A stretch of DNA of 64,000 nucleotides from Streptomyces barkulensis (GCF_002843305.1 NZ_PGSG01000029.1:1-64000); one strand, 5' to 3'. Shown: positions 19,790 through 29,601, counted from the stretch's first letter. Notes: generated by a model from the sequence alone, not told the origin. Made by a program: numbers and translations.

Positions 19790-20395
19790 ATGATCAAAGT
19801 GCTGGTCGCCGAGGACATGCACGTGGTGCGGGCGGGACTGGCGGAGATTCTGGACGGACAACTGGGCATCGAGGTCGCCGGGCAGGCGGCCGACGGCCCG
19901 GCCGCACTGGAGGCGGCCCTGCGGCACGGGCCCGACGTCGTGGTCCTCGACATCGATCTGCCCGGTCTGGACGGCATATCGGTGGCCGCACGGCTGCGCG
20001 AGAGGCTTCCGGCGTGCCGCTGTCTGATGCTCACCGCGCTGGACCGCCCCGGACTGTTGCGCAGGGCACTGAAGGCGGGGGCGGCGGGCTACCTGCTGAA
20101 GACCACCACGCCGGGTGAGCTCGCCTCGGCCGTGCGAACCGTCGCGGCCGGGGGACGGGCCGTCGACCCCCGTCTGGCCGAACAGAGCTCGGAACTGGGG
20201 AAGAACCCGCTGACCGCGCGTGAGGCCGAGGTGCTGCGGCTGTCCGCGGGCGGGGCGGGGGCCCGGGAGATCGCCGCGGAGCTATTCCTCGGCGTGGGTA
20301 CGGTGCGCAACCGCATATCCTCCGCGGTGGGCAAACTCCATGCCCGCACCCTCGTCGACGCCGTCAGGATCGCCGAGCGCAACGGCTGGATCTAG
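19790..20395 (+). CDS. NarL/LuxR-family response regulator (DesR-like)
   Basis: The 201-residue regulator has a receiver domain with Asp54 in VVVLDIDLPGLDG and a Lys in GYLLKTTTPGEL. A LuxR-type HTH follows (LTAREAEVLRLSAGGAGAREIAAELFLGVGTVRNRISSAV). The cognate kinase is the next gene, but on the opposite strand: the two genes converge and overlap by 114 bp (20282-20395). Target genes are unknown. DesK/DesR-type pairs sense membrane or envelope state, and the partner kinase is strongly hydrophobic. Confidence 0.85.
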   Translation: MIKVLVAEDMHVVRAGLAEILDGQLGIEVAGQAADGPAALEAALRHGPDVVVLDIDLPGLDGISVAARLRERLPACRCLMLTALDRPGLLRRALKAGAAGYLLKTTTPGELASAVRTVAAGGRAVDPRLAEQSSELGKNPLTAREAEVLRLSAGGAGAREIAAELFLGVGTVRNRISSAVGKLHARTLVDAVRIAERNGWI

Positions 20396-21526
20396 CGGCA
20401 GCACGACCGACAGCCGGAACGATCCGTCCCCGGCCGCGAAGGTCAGGGCGCCGCCGAGCACCGCCGACCAGGCCGCCAGGCCGGCCAGCCCCGCGCCGGT
20501 GAGCGGCCGGCGGCGCGGAGCGCCGTCGTTGGCGACGGTGAGCTCCACCCGCCCGTCGTGCTGGTTCACGGCGATCTCGCAGTTCACGGCCCGGCTGTGC
20601 CGCAGGAGGTTGCCGGTGGCCTCCCGCAGCGCCGCGCCCAGGCAGTTGCCCACGGCCGGCGACAGCCGGCTGTCCGGCGGGGCGGTGACACGGGTGGTGA
20701 TGCCGGCCTGGGTGAGCAGCCGCCGGGCGTGGACGATCTCGGCCTGCAGCGACACCGACAGCCGCCCGTGCGCCACCGCCCGTACCTCGGCGTGCGTACG
20801 GCGGGCCAGCGCCGCGGCCTCGGCCAGCGCGCGCCGGGTGGAATCCTGGGAAGCGGGCGCGCCCGCACCACAGGTCCCCGCGCGGTGCAGCGCGGACTCG
20901 CACCGGACCGCTATCGACACCAGCGAGGACCCCAGCAGATCGTGCAGGTCCCGGGCGACCCGGTCGCGTTCGCGCTGCTCGGCCAGCCGGGCGGCCTGGT
21001 CCTGCGCGGCCTGCGTCCGGGAGGCGAGCAGGGCCAGGTGCGCCACGCCGTAGACGCTGCTGGCCGTGATCACACTGGACACCAGCACGTTCAGGGAGCT
21101 GCGAGGGGTGTCGACCAGCGTCCCGGCCAGCAGCGGCCCGCTGGCGACGACACCGGCCGCGATCACCACCGAGGAGGGCGGAGGGACGGTCAGCAGGACC
21201 GCTCCGGCCAGAAAGCCCAGCAGGCTGAGCCAGGGACTGGGGAAGAGCAGGATCGGCAGATAGGTCAGCAGCGCCTGAGCGCCCAGCAGCCACCACCGCC
21301 AGCGGTAGGGGAGCCGGTAGGGGGGAGGCGCGTACTGGCCGAGCAGCACGGCGGGCAGGACGATCAGCAGCAGGAGGCCGGTGACCACCGTGCGGCGGCT
21401 CAGAGGCTGGCTGAGCACGTCCAGCGCGACCAGGGTGAGCGATCCGGCGATCACCAGGGCGACCGTCCCGAAGGCGATCCACGAGCTCTGCGGCGCCCGG
21501 ACGCGGCTCCGCTTTCCGGTGGTCAT
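20282..21526 (-). CDS. Sensor histidine kinase (HisKA_3, DesK-like)
   Basis: This 414-residue kinase has about five predicted N-terminal membrane helices (residues 15-160), no large extracellular domain, a short coiled segment, and the H-box RVARDLHDLLGSSL with His195. The ATPase domain is recognisable but unorthodox: N box EATGNLLRHS, G1 VANDGAP and G2 GAGLAGLAA. ATG 21526 follows GGAGGG. The last 38 codons are antisense to the response-regulator gene, past the usual end of the ATPase domain (SVVLPLDPA). It diverges from the Rhs gene. Confidence 0.83.
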   Translation of the reverse strand: MTTGKRSRVRAPQSSWIAFGTVALVIAGSLTLVALDVLSQPLSRRTVVTGLLLLIVLPAVLLGQYAPPPYRLPYRWRWWLLGAQALLTYLPILLFPSPWLSLLGFLAGAVLLTVPPPSSVVIAAGVVASGPLLAGTLVDTPRSSLNVLVSSVITASSVYGVAHLALLASRTQAAQDQAARLAEQRERDRVARDLHDLLGSSLVSIAVRCESALHRAGTCGAGAPASQDSTRRALAEAAALARRTHAEVRAVAHGRLSVSLQAEIVHARRLLTQAGITTRVTAPPDSRLSPAVGNCLGAALREATGNLLRHSRAVNCEIAVNQHDGRVELTVANDGAPRRRPLTGAGLAGLAAWSAVLGGALTFAAGDGSFRLSVVLPLDPAVALGDPDGVDEGAGMEFAHRGGYAVAHRTHAEE

Positions 21527-21684
21527 CCAACCCTCCTTGCGGCGGCGGGAGTTGAGGAGTGCCCGGCGCCTGTGAAGCCTGTGGGAAGTTGTACGCGGAA
21601 TCGGTGAAGATCTCACTTCTTTTCCGGTCGGACCGGTGGTCGGATCAGCGGCGACCTGTGCTGCCGAGAAGAAGGACACACCCG

Positions 21685-24600
21685 GTGAGAGACCACGCAC
21701 CCCCGCCCGAGGAGTGGGAAGGGTCCGTACTGGCGCTGCAGCGCCGCAGACGCCTGCTGCCCCGTATAGCCCTGGCCGCCGCGGCCCTGCTCACCGCCGA
21801 GACGGCGCTCGTCGTCGCCACGTCGGGCCAGGCCGTCGCGCTCCCGGCGAAGAAGACCCAGGCCCCGGCCCGGCCGGAGGGCGGGAAGGGGCCGCGGAGC
21901 GCCGCGGACATCCCGTCGGCGAAGGTGGCCGCGCGGCTGTCGGGCAAGCGGGTCGAGGCGCTGAGTGAGCGGACGGAGACCTCGACGACGTGGGTGAACA
22001 AGGACGGCAGTCTGACCACCGAGCTGTCGGCCGGCCCGGTCCGCTTCCAGCGCGACGGCGAGTGGGTCGAGGTGGATGTCGATCTGGTGCGGCGGCCGGA
22101 CGGCTCGGTTGGGGCCGCCGCCCACCCGGCGGGGCTGAGCCTGGCGGGCAAGGGCGGCGCGCTGCCCAAGTCCCTGGCGGCGGCGGAGAAGGCCCCGGCC
22201 CGTGACCTGGTGACGCTGGGGGAGGGCGAGGAGCAGATCACCCTGCAGTGGAAGGGCGGCCTGCCCGCCCCGAAGCTGGAGGGCACCCGCGCCACCTACG
22301 CCGGTGCGCTGCCGGACGCCGATGTGGTCGTGGAGGCCACCCGGACCGGGTTCGAGCAGTTCGTCGAGATCGACAAGCGCCCCGCGGCGAAGGAGTACTC
22401 CTACACGCTGCCGCTGAAGACCGACGGGCTGAAGATCAAGCAGCAAAAGGACGGCAGCCTGCTGTTCACCGACACCGCCTCGGGCAGGAAGAAGCGGGCG
22501 GTGATGCCCGCACCGGTGATGTGGGACGCCGCCGTGGACGAGGTCTCCGGTGAGCACACCAACCGGGCGAAGGTCGACTGGAAGGTCGTCAGGACCGGCG
22601 ATGGCGTCGATCTGGTCATCACCCCCGACGCCGACTTCCTCGCCGACCCGGACACCAAGTACCCGGTGACGGTGGACCCCTCCACCTCGGCGCTGTCCAA
22701 CGTCTTCGACACCCTGGTCAAGCGCGGTGAGACCACCGACTGGTCCACCAACACCGAACTGCACCTGGGCAACCCGGGCACCACCAACCCGGACGGCACC
22801 ACGAGGCTGTCGCGGTCGTTCATCACCTGGAACACCGCGCCGATCTCCGACGCGCTGGTCACCGGCGCGAAGCTGTCGCTGTGGAACGTCCACTCCGGCA
22901 ACTCCGACTGCAAGCCGTACGGGTGGACGATCTGGGAGACCGGCGCCCCCTCCACCGCCACCCGGTGGGACAACCAGCCCTCCTGGGTCGCCCAGCGCCA
23001 CTCCTCCACCGAGACCAAGGGCCGCGCGGCCTGCGGCGGGGCGGGCTGGATCAACGCCGACGTCACCGGTCTGGTGCAGACGTGGGCGTCGGCGAAGACC
23101 TCCCGCGGCCACATGGGCCTGCGCGCCGCCACCGACGCGACGACCCACTGGAAGCAGGTGAGCTCCGCCAACGCCGCCGCCAACCCGCCGAAGCTGGTGG
23201 TGAACTACAACTACCGGCCGCGCACCGGCACCAAGCAGGAGGCCGGCCCGCCGTACTTCTCCTACAGCGGCGCCTATGTGGTCAACACCACCACGCCCAC
23301 GCTGCGGGACACCTTCGTCGACGCTGACGGGGACAAGGTCAACGGCACCTTCCAGATCTACGACAACGCCACCAACACCCAGGTCGGCGACGTGATCGTC
23401 TCCAAGTACGTGCCCAGCGGGCAGGTCGCCTCCGTCACCGTCCCCGCCGGGGTACTGGCCAACGGCAGGACCTACAAGTTCCGCACCAGCCCGTACGACG
23501 GGGCGCACTACAACACCGGCTGGTCGGCGTGGAAGACCTTCACCGTCGACACCACGGCCCCCTCCGCCCCCACCAAGATCACTTCCACAGACTACCCGTC
23601 GGGTTCCTGGGTCAAGGGCGCCGGACAGGCCGGCACCTTCACCGTCACCCCGCCCGCCGGCAGCGACCACAACTGGCTGGAGTGGACGCTGGACGGCGTG
23701 ACCTGGACCAAGGTCGCCACCGGCGGCTCCAGCGCGAACAAGGCCCTCTCCGTCACCCCGCCCAAGGACGGCACCCACACCCTCCAGGTGCGGGCGGTGG
23801 ACAAGGCCGACAACAAGTCCGACGCGATCGAGTACACCTTCCACGCCGGGCCCGGCGGCTTCCTCCAGCCGGCCGACGGCGAGCGCACCGCCCGCCGCCT
23901 GCCGCTGGTCGCCGAGGCCGACGGAGCCAAGTACGACGCGGTGTCCTTCTCCTGGCGCCGCTCCGAGGCGGACGACTGGACGCGCATCCCGGCCGGGGAC
24001 GTCACCTCGGGCGGCACGGCGCTGACCGCCTGGCCGGTGCCGCTGACGAACGGCAGGAACGCGCGGCTGGTGTGGAACGCCACCGACACCGTCGACCCCG
24101 ACGGATCGGTGCAGATCAAGGCCGACTTCACCGGCCCGGGCAGCGCCTCCGGCGCCACCGAGCCGCTGACCGTCGTCGTCGACCGCAACGCCACCGGCGC
24201 GGCCACCAGCCAGGTCGGCCCCGGCTCGGTCAACCTCCTCACCGGCGACTACACCCTGTCGGAGACCGACGCCTCCGCGTTCGAGATGTCGGTGACCCGT
24301 ACCGCCTCCTCCCGCACCCCCGACAAGGGGGCGACGCAGGAGGGGCAGGCACCGATCTTCGGCAAGGAGTGGGTGACCGGCACGGCCGCGGAGCTGACCG
24401 ACTCCGACTACACCCACCTGCGCAGGGTCTCCGACACGGCCGTGGACGTGGTGCTGGAGGAGGGCGACGCGCTCCATTTCACCGCCAACGCCGCGAAGAA
24501 CGGCTGGATTCCGGAGCCCGGGGCGGAGGACCTGACCCTGCGGGGCAGCGTGACCGGCTCCTTCACCCTCACCGACACCGAGGGCACGGTCACCACCTTC

Positions 24601-27600
24601 ACCAAGCCCGACGCGGCGGCCACCACCTGGCAGGTCTCCTCCACCCTGCTGGACGGCCTGACCAACTCCACCACCACCGTCGTCTCCGAGACGGTGACCG
24701 TCGACGGCAAGAAGCTCGCCCGCCCCAAGCGGGTCATCGCCCCGACCTCGGCCGCCACGATCGCGGCCTGCACCGCGGACCCGGCCACCAAGGGCTGCCG
24801 TGCGCTGGAGTTCGTCTACGCCACCGCCACCACCGCCACCGCCGACGCCTTCGGCGACTACAGCGGCCAGGTGAAGGAGCTGCGGCTGTGGTCCACGGCC
24901 CCCGGCGCGGCGAACGCCACCGCCAAGGCGGTGCAGACCTACGCCTACGACGCCTCCGGCCGACTGCGCCAGGCATGGAACCCGCTGATCACCCCGGCGC
25001 TGAAGACGGAGTACGCCTACGACGCCGCGGGGCGGGTCACCCAACTCACCCCGCCCGGCGAGCTGCCGTGGACCTTCGCCTACGGCAAGGCCGGCAGTGC
25101 CTCCACCGCCGGTGAGGGCATGCTGCTCAAGGCCACCCGGCCGGGTCTGAAGCAGGGCACCGCCGGCACGGTCGAGGGCACCGCGGCCACCAGCGTCGTC
25201 TACGGCGTACCCCTGACCGGCAGCACCGTCGCCCCCTACAACATGGGCGCGAACGACGTCAGGACCTGGAGTCAGCTGGACGCCCCCACCGACGCCACCG
25301 CGGTCTTCCCCGCCGACGCCGTCCCCGCCTCCCACACCGGCAGTGCGCTGACCCCGGCCGCCTACCGGCGGGCCCAGGTGCACTACCTGGGCGTCTCCGG
25401 ACGCGAGGTCAACTCCGCCGCACCCGGCGGTCACATCTCCACCACCGAGTACGACCGCTTCGGCAACACCGTCCGCGAACTGTCGGCCGCCAACCGGGCC
25501 GTCGCCCTGGGACTGACGGCCGGGGACCGGGCCGCCCAGGCCGATCTGGGCATCGCCCAGCTCACCCCGGCCGAGCGCGCCGACCTGCTGGCGACGAAGT
25601 CGGTCTACAACGACACCGGCACCCGGGAATTGGAAGAGTTCGGGCCGCTGCGGCGCGTGGACCTGACCGCCGACCTGAAGTCGGGCACCACCACCCTGGT
25701 CCCGGCCGGCACCTCGGTCACCGCCCGGAGCTGGACGGCCAACGAGTACGATGCCGGACGCCCGACCGACGGCACCGCCAAGGTCAGGGACCAGGTCACC
25801 AAGGTCACCACGGGCGCGCAGGTGCGTGAGCACCCCGCCGTGCACGGCGAGACCCGAGCGGTGCAGACCGTCTACGACTGGGCCAAGGGCCTGCCGGTCA
25901 AGTCGATCCAGGACCCCGGCGGTCTGGCGATCACCACCACCACCGAGTACGACGGGCAGGGCCGGGTGATCAAGACCATGAACACCGGCAGTACCGGAAC
26001 CGACGCAGGTACGGTGGTCACCGCCTACTGGTCCGCGAGCGGCACCGGCGCCTGCGCCGGACGCCCCGAGTGGGCTGATCTGGTGTGCTCGGTCGGACCC
26101 GGCGGAGCGATCACCGGCGGAGGATCCAACCCCGCCCAGCTGCCGACCACCACTACCGAGTACGACTGGTGGGGCAACGCGGCCAAGGGGGTCGAGACCG
26201 CCAATGGCGTCACCCGCACCACCACCACCGCCCATGACGCCGCGGGGCGTCCCACCACGGTGAAGATCACCGGTGGGGTCGGCCAGGCGGTGCCGGAGGC
26301 AACCACCGAGTACGATCCGGCCACCGGACAGGCCGTCAAGACCGTCTCTCCGACCGGCGGCACGATCACCCGGGCGTACGACAAGCTCGGTCGCATCATC
26401 TCCTACACCGATGCCGACGGGGGAAAGACCACCACCGAGTACGACCTGCTCGACCGGCCGGTGAAGGTTTCCGACACCGTCCCGTCCACCGTCACCTACA
26501 CCTACGACCACGCTGCCGAGCCCCGAGGTCTGGCCACGAAGACCACCGACTCCGTCGCCGGCACCTTCTCGGCCACCTACGACGCCGACGGCTCTGTCGC
26601 CACCGAGAAACTGCCCGGCGGCTACACCCTCACCGTTACCGAGGACACAACCGGCTCGACCACCGACCGCACCTACACCCGCGACAGCGACGGCACCGTC
26701 GTGATGTCCGACTCGGTCACCGAGTCCGTCCACGGGCAGAACACCAGCCATGCCGGCTGGTCCGACCAGACCTACCGCTACGACGCGGCAGGCCGCCTGG
26801 TCACGGTCGAGGACACCGTAGAGACCGTTTGCACCCGCCGGACCTACGGCTTCGACAAGCACAGCAACCGCACATCCCTGACCACTGCCGCCGGAGCCCC
26901 CGGCGCCGACTGCCCCACCACCGGAGGAACCACCAGGACACACACTTACGACAGCGCCGACCGCCTCGTCGACTCCGGTTACACCTACGACGCGTTCGGC
27001 CGTACCACGGCCCTGCCCGGCGGCGTGAGCGTGGGCTACTACGCCAACGACCTCGCCTACCAGCAGACCGCGAACGGCAAGCGCCAGACCTGGAAGCTCG
27101 ACGCCAACCTGCGCTTCCGCTCCTGGACGGTGGAGACCAACAACGGCGGGACCTGGTCCCCGACCGACAACAAGGTCAACCACTACGACGGGGACAACGA
27201 CAATCCCCGCTGGATCGTCGAGAACACCGCCACCGGCGCCCTGACCCGCAATGTGGACTCCCTCTCCGGAGACCTCGGTGCGATCACCAGCGGCACCGGC
27301 CACACCGTGCTCCAGCTCAGCGACATCCACGGCGACGTCGCTCTGCAGCTCCCGCTCGCCGCGGGGGAGGCACCGGTAGCCCTGGACACCGATGAGTACG
27401 GCAACCCGCGCGGCAAGCAGGACGCGGCCCGCTACGGCTGGCTCGGCGGCAAGCAGCGCTCGAGTGAGACCGTGGCCGGCTACACCCTCATGGGCGTACG
27501 CCAGTACAACCCCGCCACCGGCCTTTTCCTGTCCGTAGACCCCGAGCAGGGCGGTAACGCCAACGCCTACGAGTACTGCAACGCCGACCCCGTCAACTGC

Positions 27601-28449
27601 TTCGATCTCGACGGCAAGTGGAGCTGGCGCAAGGCGTGGCGCAAGACCAAGCGCTGGGCGTGGCGCAACAAGTGGGACATCGCCCTCACCGCGGCCGGTT
27701 TCATCCCCGGCCTCGGCGCCGCGGCCTGGGGTTACCGCGCTTACCGTGGTTACCGCGCCATCCGGGCCGCGCGGACCGTCGCACGCAGTTGCCGCCGTAA
27801 CTCCTTTCTTCCCGAGACGCCGATCGTCATGGCCGACGGGAGCACCAAACCCATCAGCGAGGTGAAGGTCGGCGACCGTGTGCTTGCGGCGCACGAGGTG
27901 ACAGGCGAGATCACCGTCTCCCCCGTCACCGACGTCATCATCGGTGACGGGCTCAAGGACTTGGTCACGCTGTCGGTGGACGCAGACGGCGACGGACGGT
28001 CCCAGCAGATCACCGCCACGGCCGAGCACCCCTTCTACGCCCAGGGACGGGGGTGGGTCAACGCATCCGAGCTGCACACCGGGGAGCGCCTGATGACCCC
28101 GGAGGGGCCGGTGCCCACCGTCACCGGCACCAGCCGCACCCAGGAGATCCGCACCGTCTACAACCTGACCGTCGCCGGCAGCCACACCTTCTTCGTGGTG
28201 GCCGACGGCCAGTCGGCGCTCGTCCACAACTGCGGCCCCAGGAACAGCAGCAAGTGGTTCTCCAACAGGAGGAAGGCGTACCAGCAACGCAGGAAGGACT
28301 ACAAGCGGCTGACCCGCAGGGGATACAGCTGCGAACTCCGCGGTCCCTGCAGCAGTGGTGGTCACTCCCACCTCACCTGGCGCAAGAACGGCCGGTGGGG
28401 AACCATCCACTACCGCTGGCACGGCCGTGGCCTGGGACGACGAGGCTGA
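21685..28449 (+). CDS. Secreted Rhs/YD-repeat polymorphic toxin with HINT domain
   Basis: The 2254-residue protein starts at GTG 21685 with GAAGGA 8 nt upstream. An N-terminal signal or anchor (about residues 20-52) leads to a DNRLRE-type jelly-roll region (about 335-510), Ig/fibronectin-like segments, then YD/Rhs repeats from about 850. The Rhs core end GVRQYNPATGLFLSVDP is near 1936. Next comes a pretoxin-HINT domain: Cys2036, FLPETPIVMADGSTKPI, the TAEHPFYAQGRGW block, and the splice-like end VHNC (2180-2183). The final 71 residues (2184-2254) carry about 20 Arg/Lys and only two acidic residues, and contain GGHSHLTWRKNGRWGTIHYR. In this architecture the tail is the toxin, released by HINT autoproteolysis. 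I do not recognise the tail family. Confidence 0.9.
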   Translation: MRDHAPPPEEWEGSVLALQRRRRLLPRIALAAAALLTAETALVVATSGQAVALPAKKTQAPARPEGGKGPRSAADIPSAKVAARLSGKRVEALSERTETSTTWVNKDGSLTTELSAGPVRFQRDGEWVEVDVDLVRRPDGSVGAAAHPAGLSLAGKGGALPKSLAAAEKAPARDLVTLGEGEEQITLQWKGGLPAPKLEGTRATYAGALPDADVVVEATRTGFEQFVEIDKRPAAKEYSYTLPLKTDGLKIKQQKDGSLLFTDTASGRKKRAVMPAPVMWDAAVDEVSGEHTNRAKVDWKVVRTGDGVDLVITPDADFLADPDTKYPVTVDPSTSALSNVFDTLVKRGETTDWSTNTELHLGNPGTTNPDGTTRLSRSFITWNTAPISDALVTGAKLSLWNVHSGNSDCKPYGWTIWETGAPSTATRWDNQPSWVAQRHSSTETKGRAACGGAGWINADVTGLVQTWASAKTSRGHMGLRAATDATTHWKQVSSANAAANPPKLVVNYNYRPRTGTKQEAGPPYFSYSGAYVVNTTTPTLRDTFVDADGDKVNGTFQIYDNATNTQVGDVIVSKYVPSGQVASVTVPAGVLANGRTYKFRTSPYDGAHYNTGWSAWKTFTVDTTAPSAPTKITSTDYPSGSWVKGAGQAGTFTVTPPAGSDHNWLEWTLDGVTWTKVATGGSSANKALSVTPPKDGTHTLQVRAVDKADNKSDAIEYTFHAGPGGFLQPADGERTARRLPLVAEADGAKYDAVSFSWRRSEADDWTRIPAGDVTSGGTALTAWPVPLTNGRNARLVWNATDTVDPDGSVQIKADFTGPGSASGATEPLTVVVDRNATGAATSQVGPGSVNLLTGDYTLSETDASAFEMSVTRTASSRTPDKGATQEGQAPIFGKEWVTGTAAELTDSDYTHLRRVSDTAVDVVLEEGDALHFTANAAKNGWIPEPGAEDLTLRGSVTGSFTLTDTEGTVTTFTKPDAAATTWQVSSTLLDGLTNSTTTVVSETVTVDGKKLARPKRVIAPTSAATIAACTADPATKGCRALEFVYATATTATADAFGDYSGQVKELRLWSTAPGAANATAKAVQTYAYDASGRLRQAWNPLITPALKTEYAYDAAGRVTQLTPPGELPWTFAYGKAGSASTAGEGMLLKATRPGLKQGTAGTVEGTAATSVVYGVPLTGSTVAPYNMGANDVRTWSQLDAPTDATAVFPADAVPASHTGSALTPAAYRRAQVHYLGVSGREVNSAAPGGHISTTEYDRFGNTVRELSAANRAVALGLTAGDRAAQADLGIAQLTPAERADLLATKSVYNDTGTRELEEFGPLRRVDLTADLKSGTTTLVPAGTSVTARSWTANEYDAGRPTDGTAKVRDQVTKVTTGAQVREHPAVHGETRAVQTVYDWAKGLPVKSIQDPGGLAITTTTEYDGQGRVIKTMNTGSTGTDAGTVVTAYWSASGTGACAGRPEWADLVCSVGPGGAITGGGSNPAQLPTTTTEYDWWGNAAKGVETANGVTRTTTTAHDAAGRPTTVKITGGVGQAVPEATTEYDPATGQAVKTVSPTGGTITRAYDKLGRIISYTDADGGKTTTEYDLLDRPVKVSDTVPSTVTYTYDHAAEPRGLATKTTDSVAGTFSATYDADGSVATEKLPGGYTLTVTEDTTGSTTDRTYTRDSDGTVVMSDSVTESVHGQNTSHAGWSDQTYRYDAAGRLVTVEDTVETVCTRRTYGFDKHSNRTSLTTAAGAPGADCPTTGGTTRTHTYDSADRLVDSGYTYDAFGRTTALPGGVSVGYYANDLAYQQTANGKRQTWKLDANLRFRSWTVETNNGGTWSPTDNKVNHYDGDNDNPRWIVENTATGALTRNVDSLSGDLGAITSGTGHTVLQLSDIHGDVALQLPLAAGEAPVALDTDEYGNPRGKQDAARYGWLGGKQRSSETVAGYTLMGVRQYNPATGLFLSVDPEQGGNANAYEYCNADPVNCFDLDGKWSWRKAWRKTKRWAWRNKWDIALTAAGFIPGLGAAAWGYRAYRGYRAIRAARTVARSCRRNSFLPETPIVMADGSTKPISEVKVGDRVLAAHEVTGEITVSPVTDVIIGDGLKDLVTLSVDADGDGRSQQITATAEHPFYAQGRGWVNASELHTGERLMTPEGPVPTVTGTSRTQEIRTVYNLTVAGSHTFFVVADGQSALVHNCGPRNSSKWFSNRRKAYQQRRKDYKRLTRRGYSCELRGPCSSGGHSHLTWRKNGRWGTIHYRWHGRGLGRRG

Positions 28450-28498
28450 CCACGCCGCAGTCCTAAGCTGGTTCATGCAGTTCCCCCGTCAGGGGGCA

Positions 28499-28533
28499 GG
28501 TGGCGAGGCCGCACCGTGTGCGGCCTCGCCACC
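28499..28533. terminator. 15-bp hairpin after the Rhs gene
   Basis: A perfect 15-bp inverted repeat (28499-28513 / 28519-28533) with loop CCGTG lies 50 bp after the Rhs stop and 20 bp before the next start codon. It could be a terminator or an attenuator in the leader of the small downstream gene. Confidence 0.7.
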
Positions 28534-28552
28534 CTCATCGGAGGGAGTGAAC

Positions 28553-28840
28553 GTGGGAGACATGACCGCCAAGGCGCGAGTGGCAGACCTTGTCGTCGCG
28601 TACGCGGTCCTGGTCGACGCGACGAATGCGTGCGATGCCCTGGACGAGGTGGTGGTGGCCGCCGACACCTGGGCTTCGGCCACGGATCTCATCCGGGCCT
28701 GCGGCTACCTCAAGGTCCCCAGGCGGGCCACGAGCGGCAGGATCGCGGCAGAGGCGATCGAGACGGCCCTCACGGATCCCGGAACGGTCTTCCGGAAACG
28801 CTTTATGTCGGACACACCGTGGGCACCCGCCGCGAGGTAA
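28553..28840 (+). CDS. Small protein downstream of Rhs toxin, unknown
   Basis: This is a 95-residue, largely alpha-helical protein: an Ala/Val/Asp-rich helix AKARVADLVVAYAVLVDATNACDALDEVVVAA, then TWASATDLIRACGYLKVPRR. GTG 28553 has GGAGG 8 nt upstream; GTG 28547 and ATG 28562 are alternatives. No family is recognised. It sits directly behind the toxin gene but beyond a hairpin, so it could be an immunity gene or unrelated. Confidence 0.6.
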   Translation: MGDMTAKARVADLVVAYAVLVDATNACDALDEVVVAADTWASATDLIRACGYLKVPRRATSGRIAAEAIETALTDPGTVFRKRFMSDTPWAPAAR

Positions 28841-28929
28841 GGGAAAGTCCCGTCTTCGCGGGGCGGTGCGACGGAAGAAGTACGTGTCCCTGCGCCCGGA
28901 CACGAAATCCGCTGGAACGGTTGGCAACC

Positions 28930-29433
28930 ATGAGCATTCAGAATTCCCTCGAAGGTCTCGTCAGCGCGCTGCGCCGCCACGCCGAGCTGATGTCCACGCC
29001 CGACACCGCGGGAAACGCGGGTGTCGAAGCGTTCCAGGAGCTTAGGAGGGCCGCTGTGGCATATGGCCGAAGCGTCCGTGAAGAGACACGGTGGGACAGT
29101 CCGTTCGCCGAGATCGAGGAGGACGAGGAGGACTTTGTGGCGGACGAGGGGGATCTCGGGGAGATCTTCGGCGCCGGGCCCGGCGAGAGGCACTTCACCG
29201 TGTCGGGCACCTGGACGTTCGAAGTGACCGACGAGGAGGCATGGCTCGAATACGCCAGACAGCTGCTGGCCGGCGTTCCGGAGGAATCCCTTCAGCTGAA
29301 CGGAGATCCGGCTGAAGCTGCCGCAGCGGTGCTGGCTTACAGCGACCTCTTCGCTCCTCTCGCGGGTCACGGTGTCATCACTGCCGAGCAGGACTGGACC
29401 GTCCAAGGCACGGGCGACGTTCTGGAGGGTTGA
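28930..29433 (+). CDS. Acidic protein, candidate immunity protein for the Rhs toxin
   Basis: The 167-residue protein is strongly acidic. Residues 61-78 include the run EIEEDEEDFVADEGDLGE, and a beta-rich segment RHFTVSGTWTFEVTDEEAW follows. It has no signal peptide, as expected of a cytoplasmic immunity protein. It lies second behind a toxin whose tail is extremely basic; charge complementarity and position support immunity, but no known immunity family is recognised. ATG 28930 fits the reading frame best. Local sequence is less GC-extreme than the flanking core genes, in keeping with an accessory module. Confidence 0.62.
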   Translation: MSIQNSLEGLVSALRRHAELMSTPDTAGNAGVEAFQELRRAAVAYGRSVREETRWDSPFAEIEEDEEDFVADEGDLGEIFGAGPGERHFTVSGTWTFEVTDEEAWLEYARQLLAGVPEESLQLNGDPAEAAAAVLAYSDLFAPLAGHGVITAEQDWTVQGTGDVLEG

Positions 29434-29471
29434 ATCTCCCCGCGGGATTCACCGAGCGGGTGCAGGTGGGT

Positions 29472-29519
29472 GAGTGACACGGCTGTCGGCCCGGCCGTTC
29501 GGGCCGTGCCCGCTCACTC
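29472..29519. terminator. Imperfect hairpin after the acidic gene
   Basis: The inner stem is CGGCCCG / CGGGCCG (29487-29493 / 29500-29506). The outer paired segments are GAGTGA / TCACTC (29472-29477 / 29514-29519). It probably ends the toxin-immunity transcription unit. Confidence 0.5.
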
Positions 29520-29601
29520 CTTCGGCGCGGACATCTGCGGGGACGGCAAGGCCGGGAACGGCTCGCGTGCGGGCGGCTGACCGCACGAACCGCCACGCCT
29601 C

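Noticed and set aside
21613..28476. A 2287-codon open frame antisense to the Rhs gene
   Set aside because: High-GC coding DNA leaves long stop-free antisense frames. The translation is Gly/Val/Leu-rich and repetitive with no domains, while the plus strand has clear Rhs and HINT motifs.
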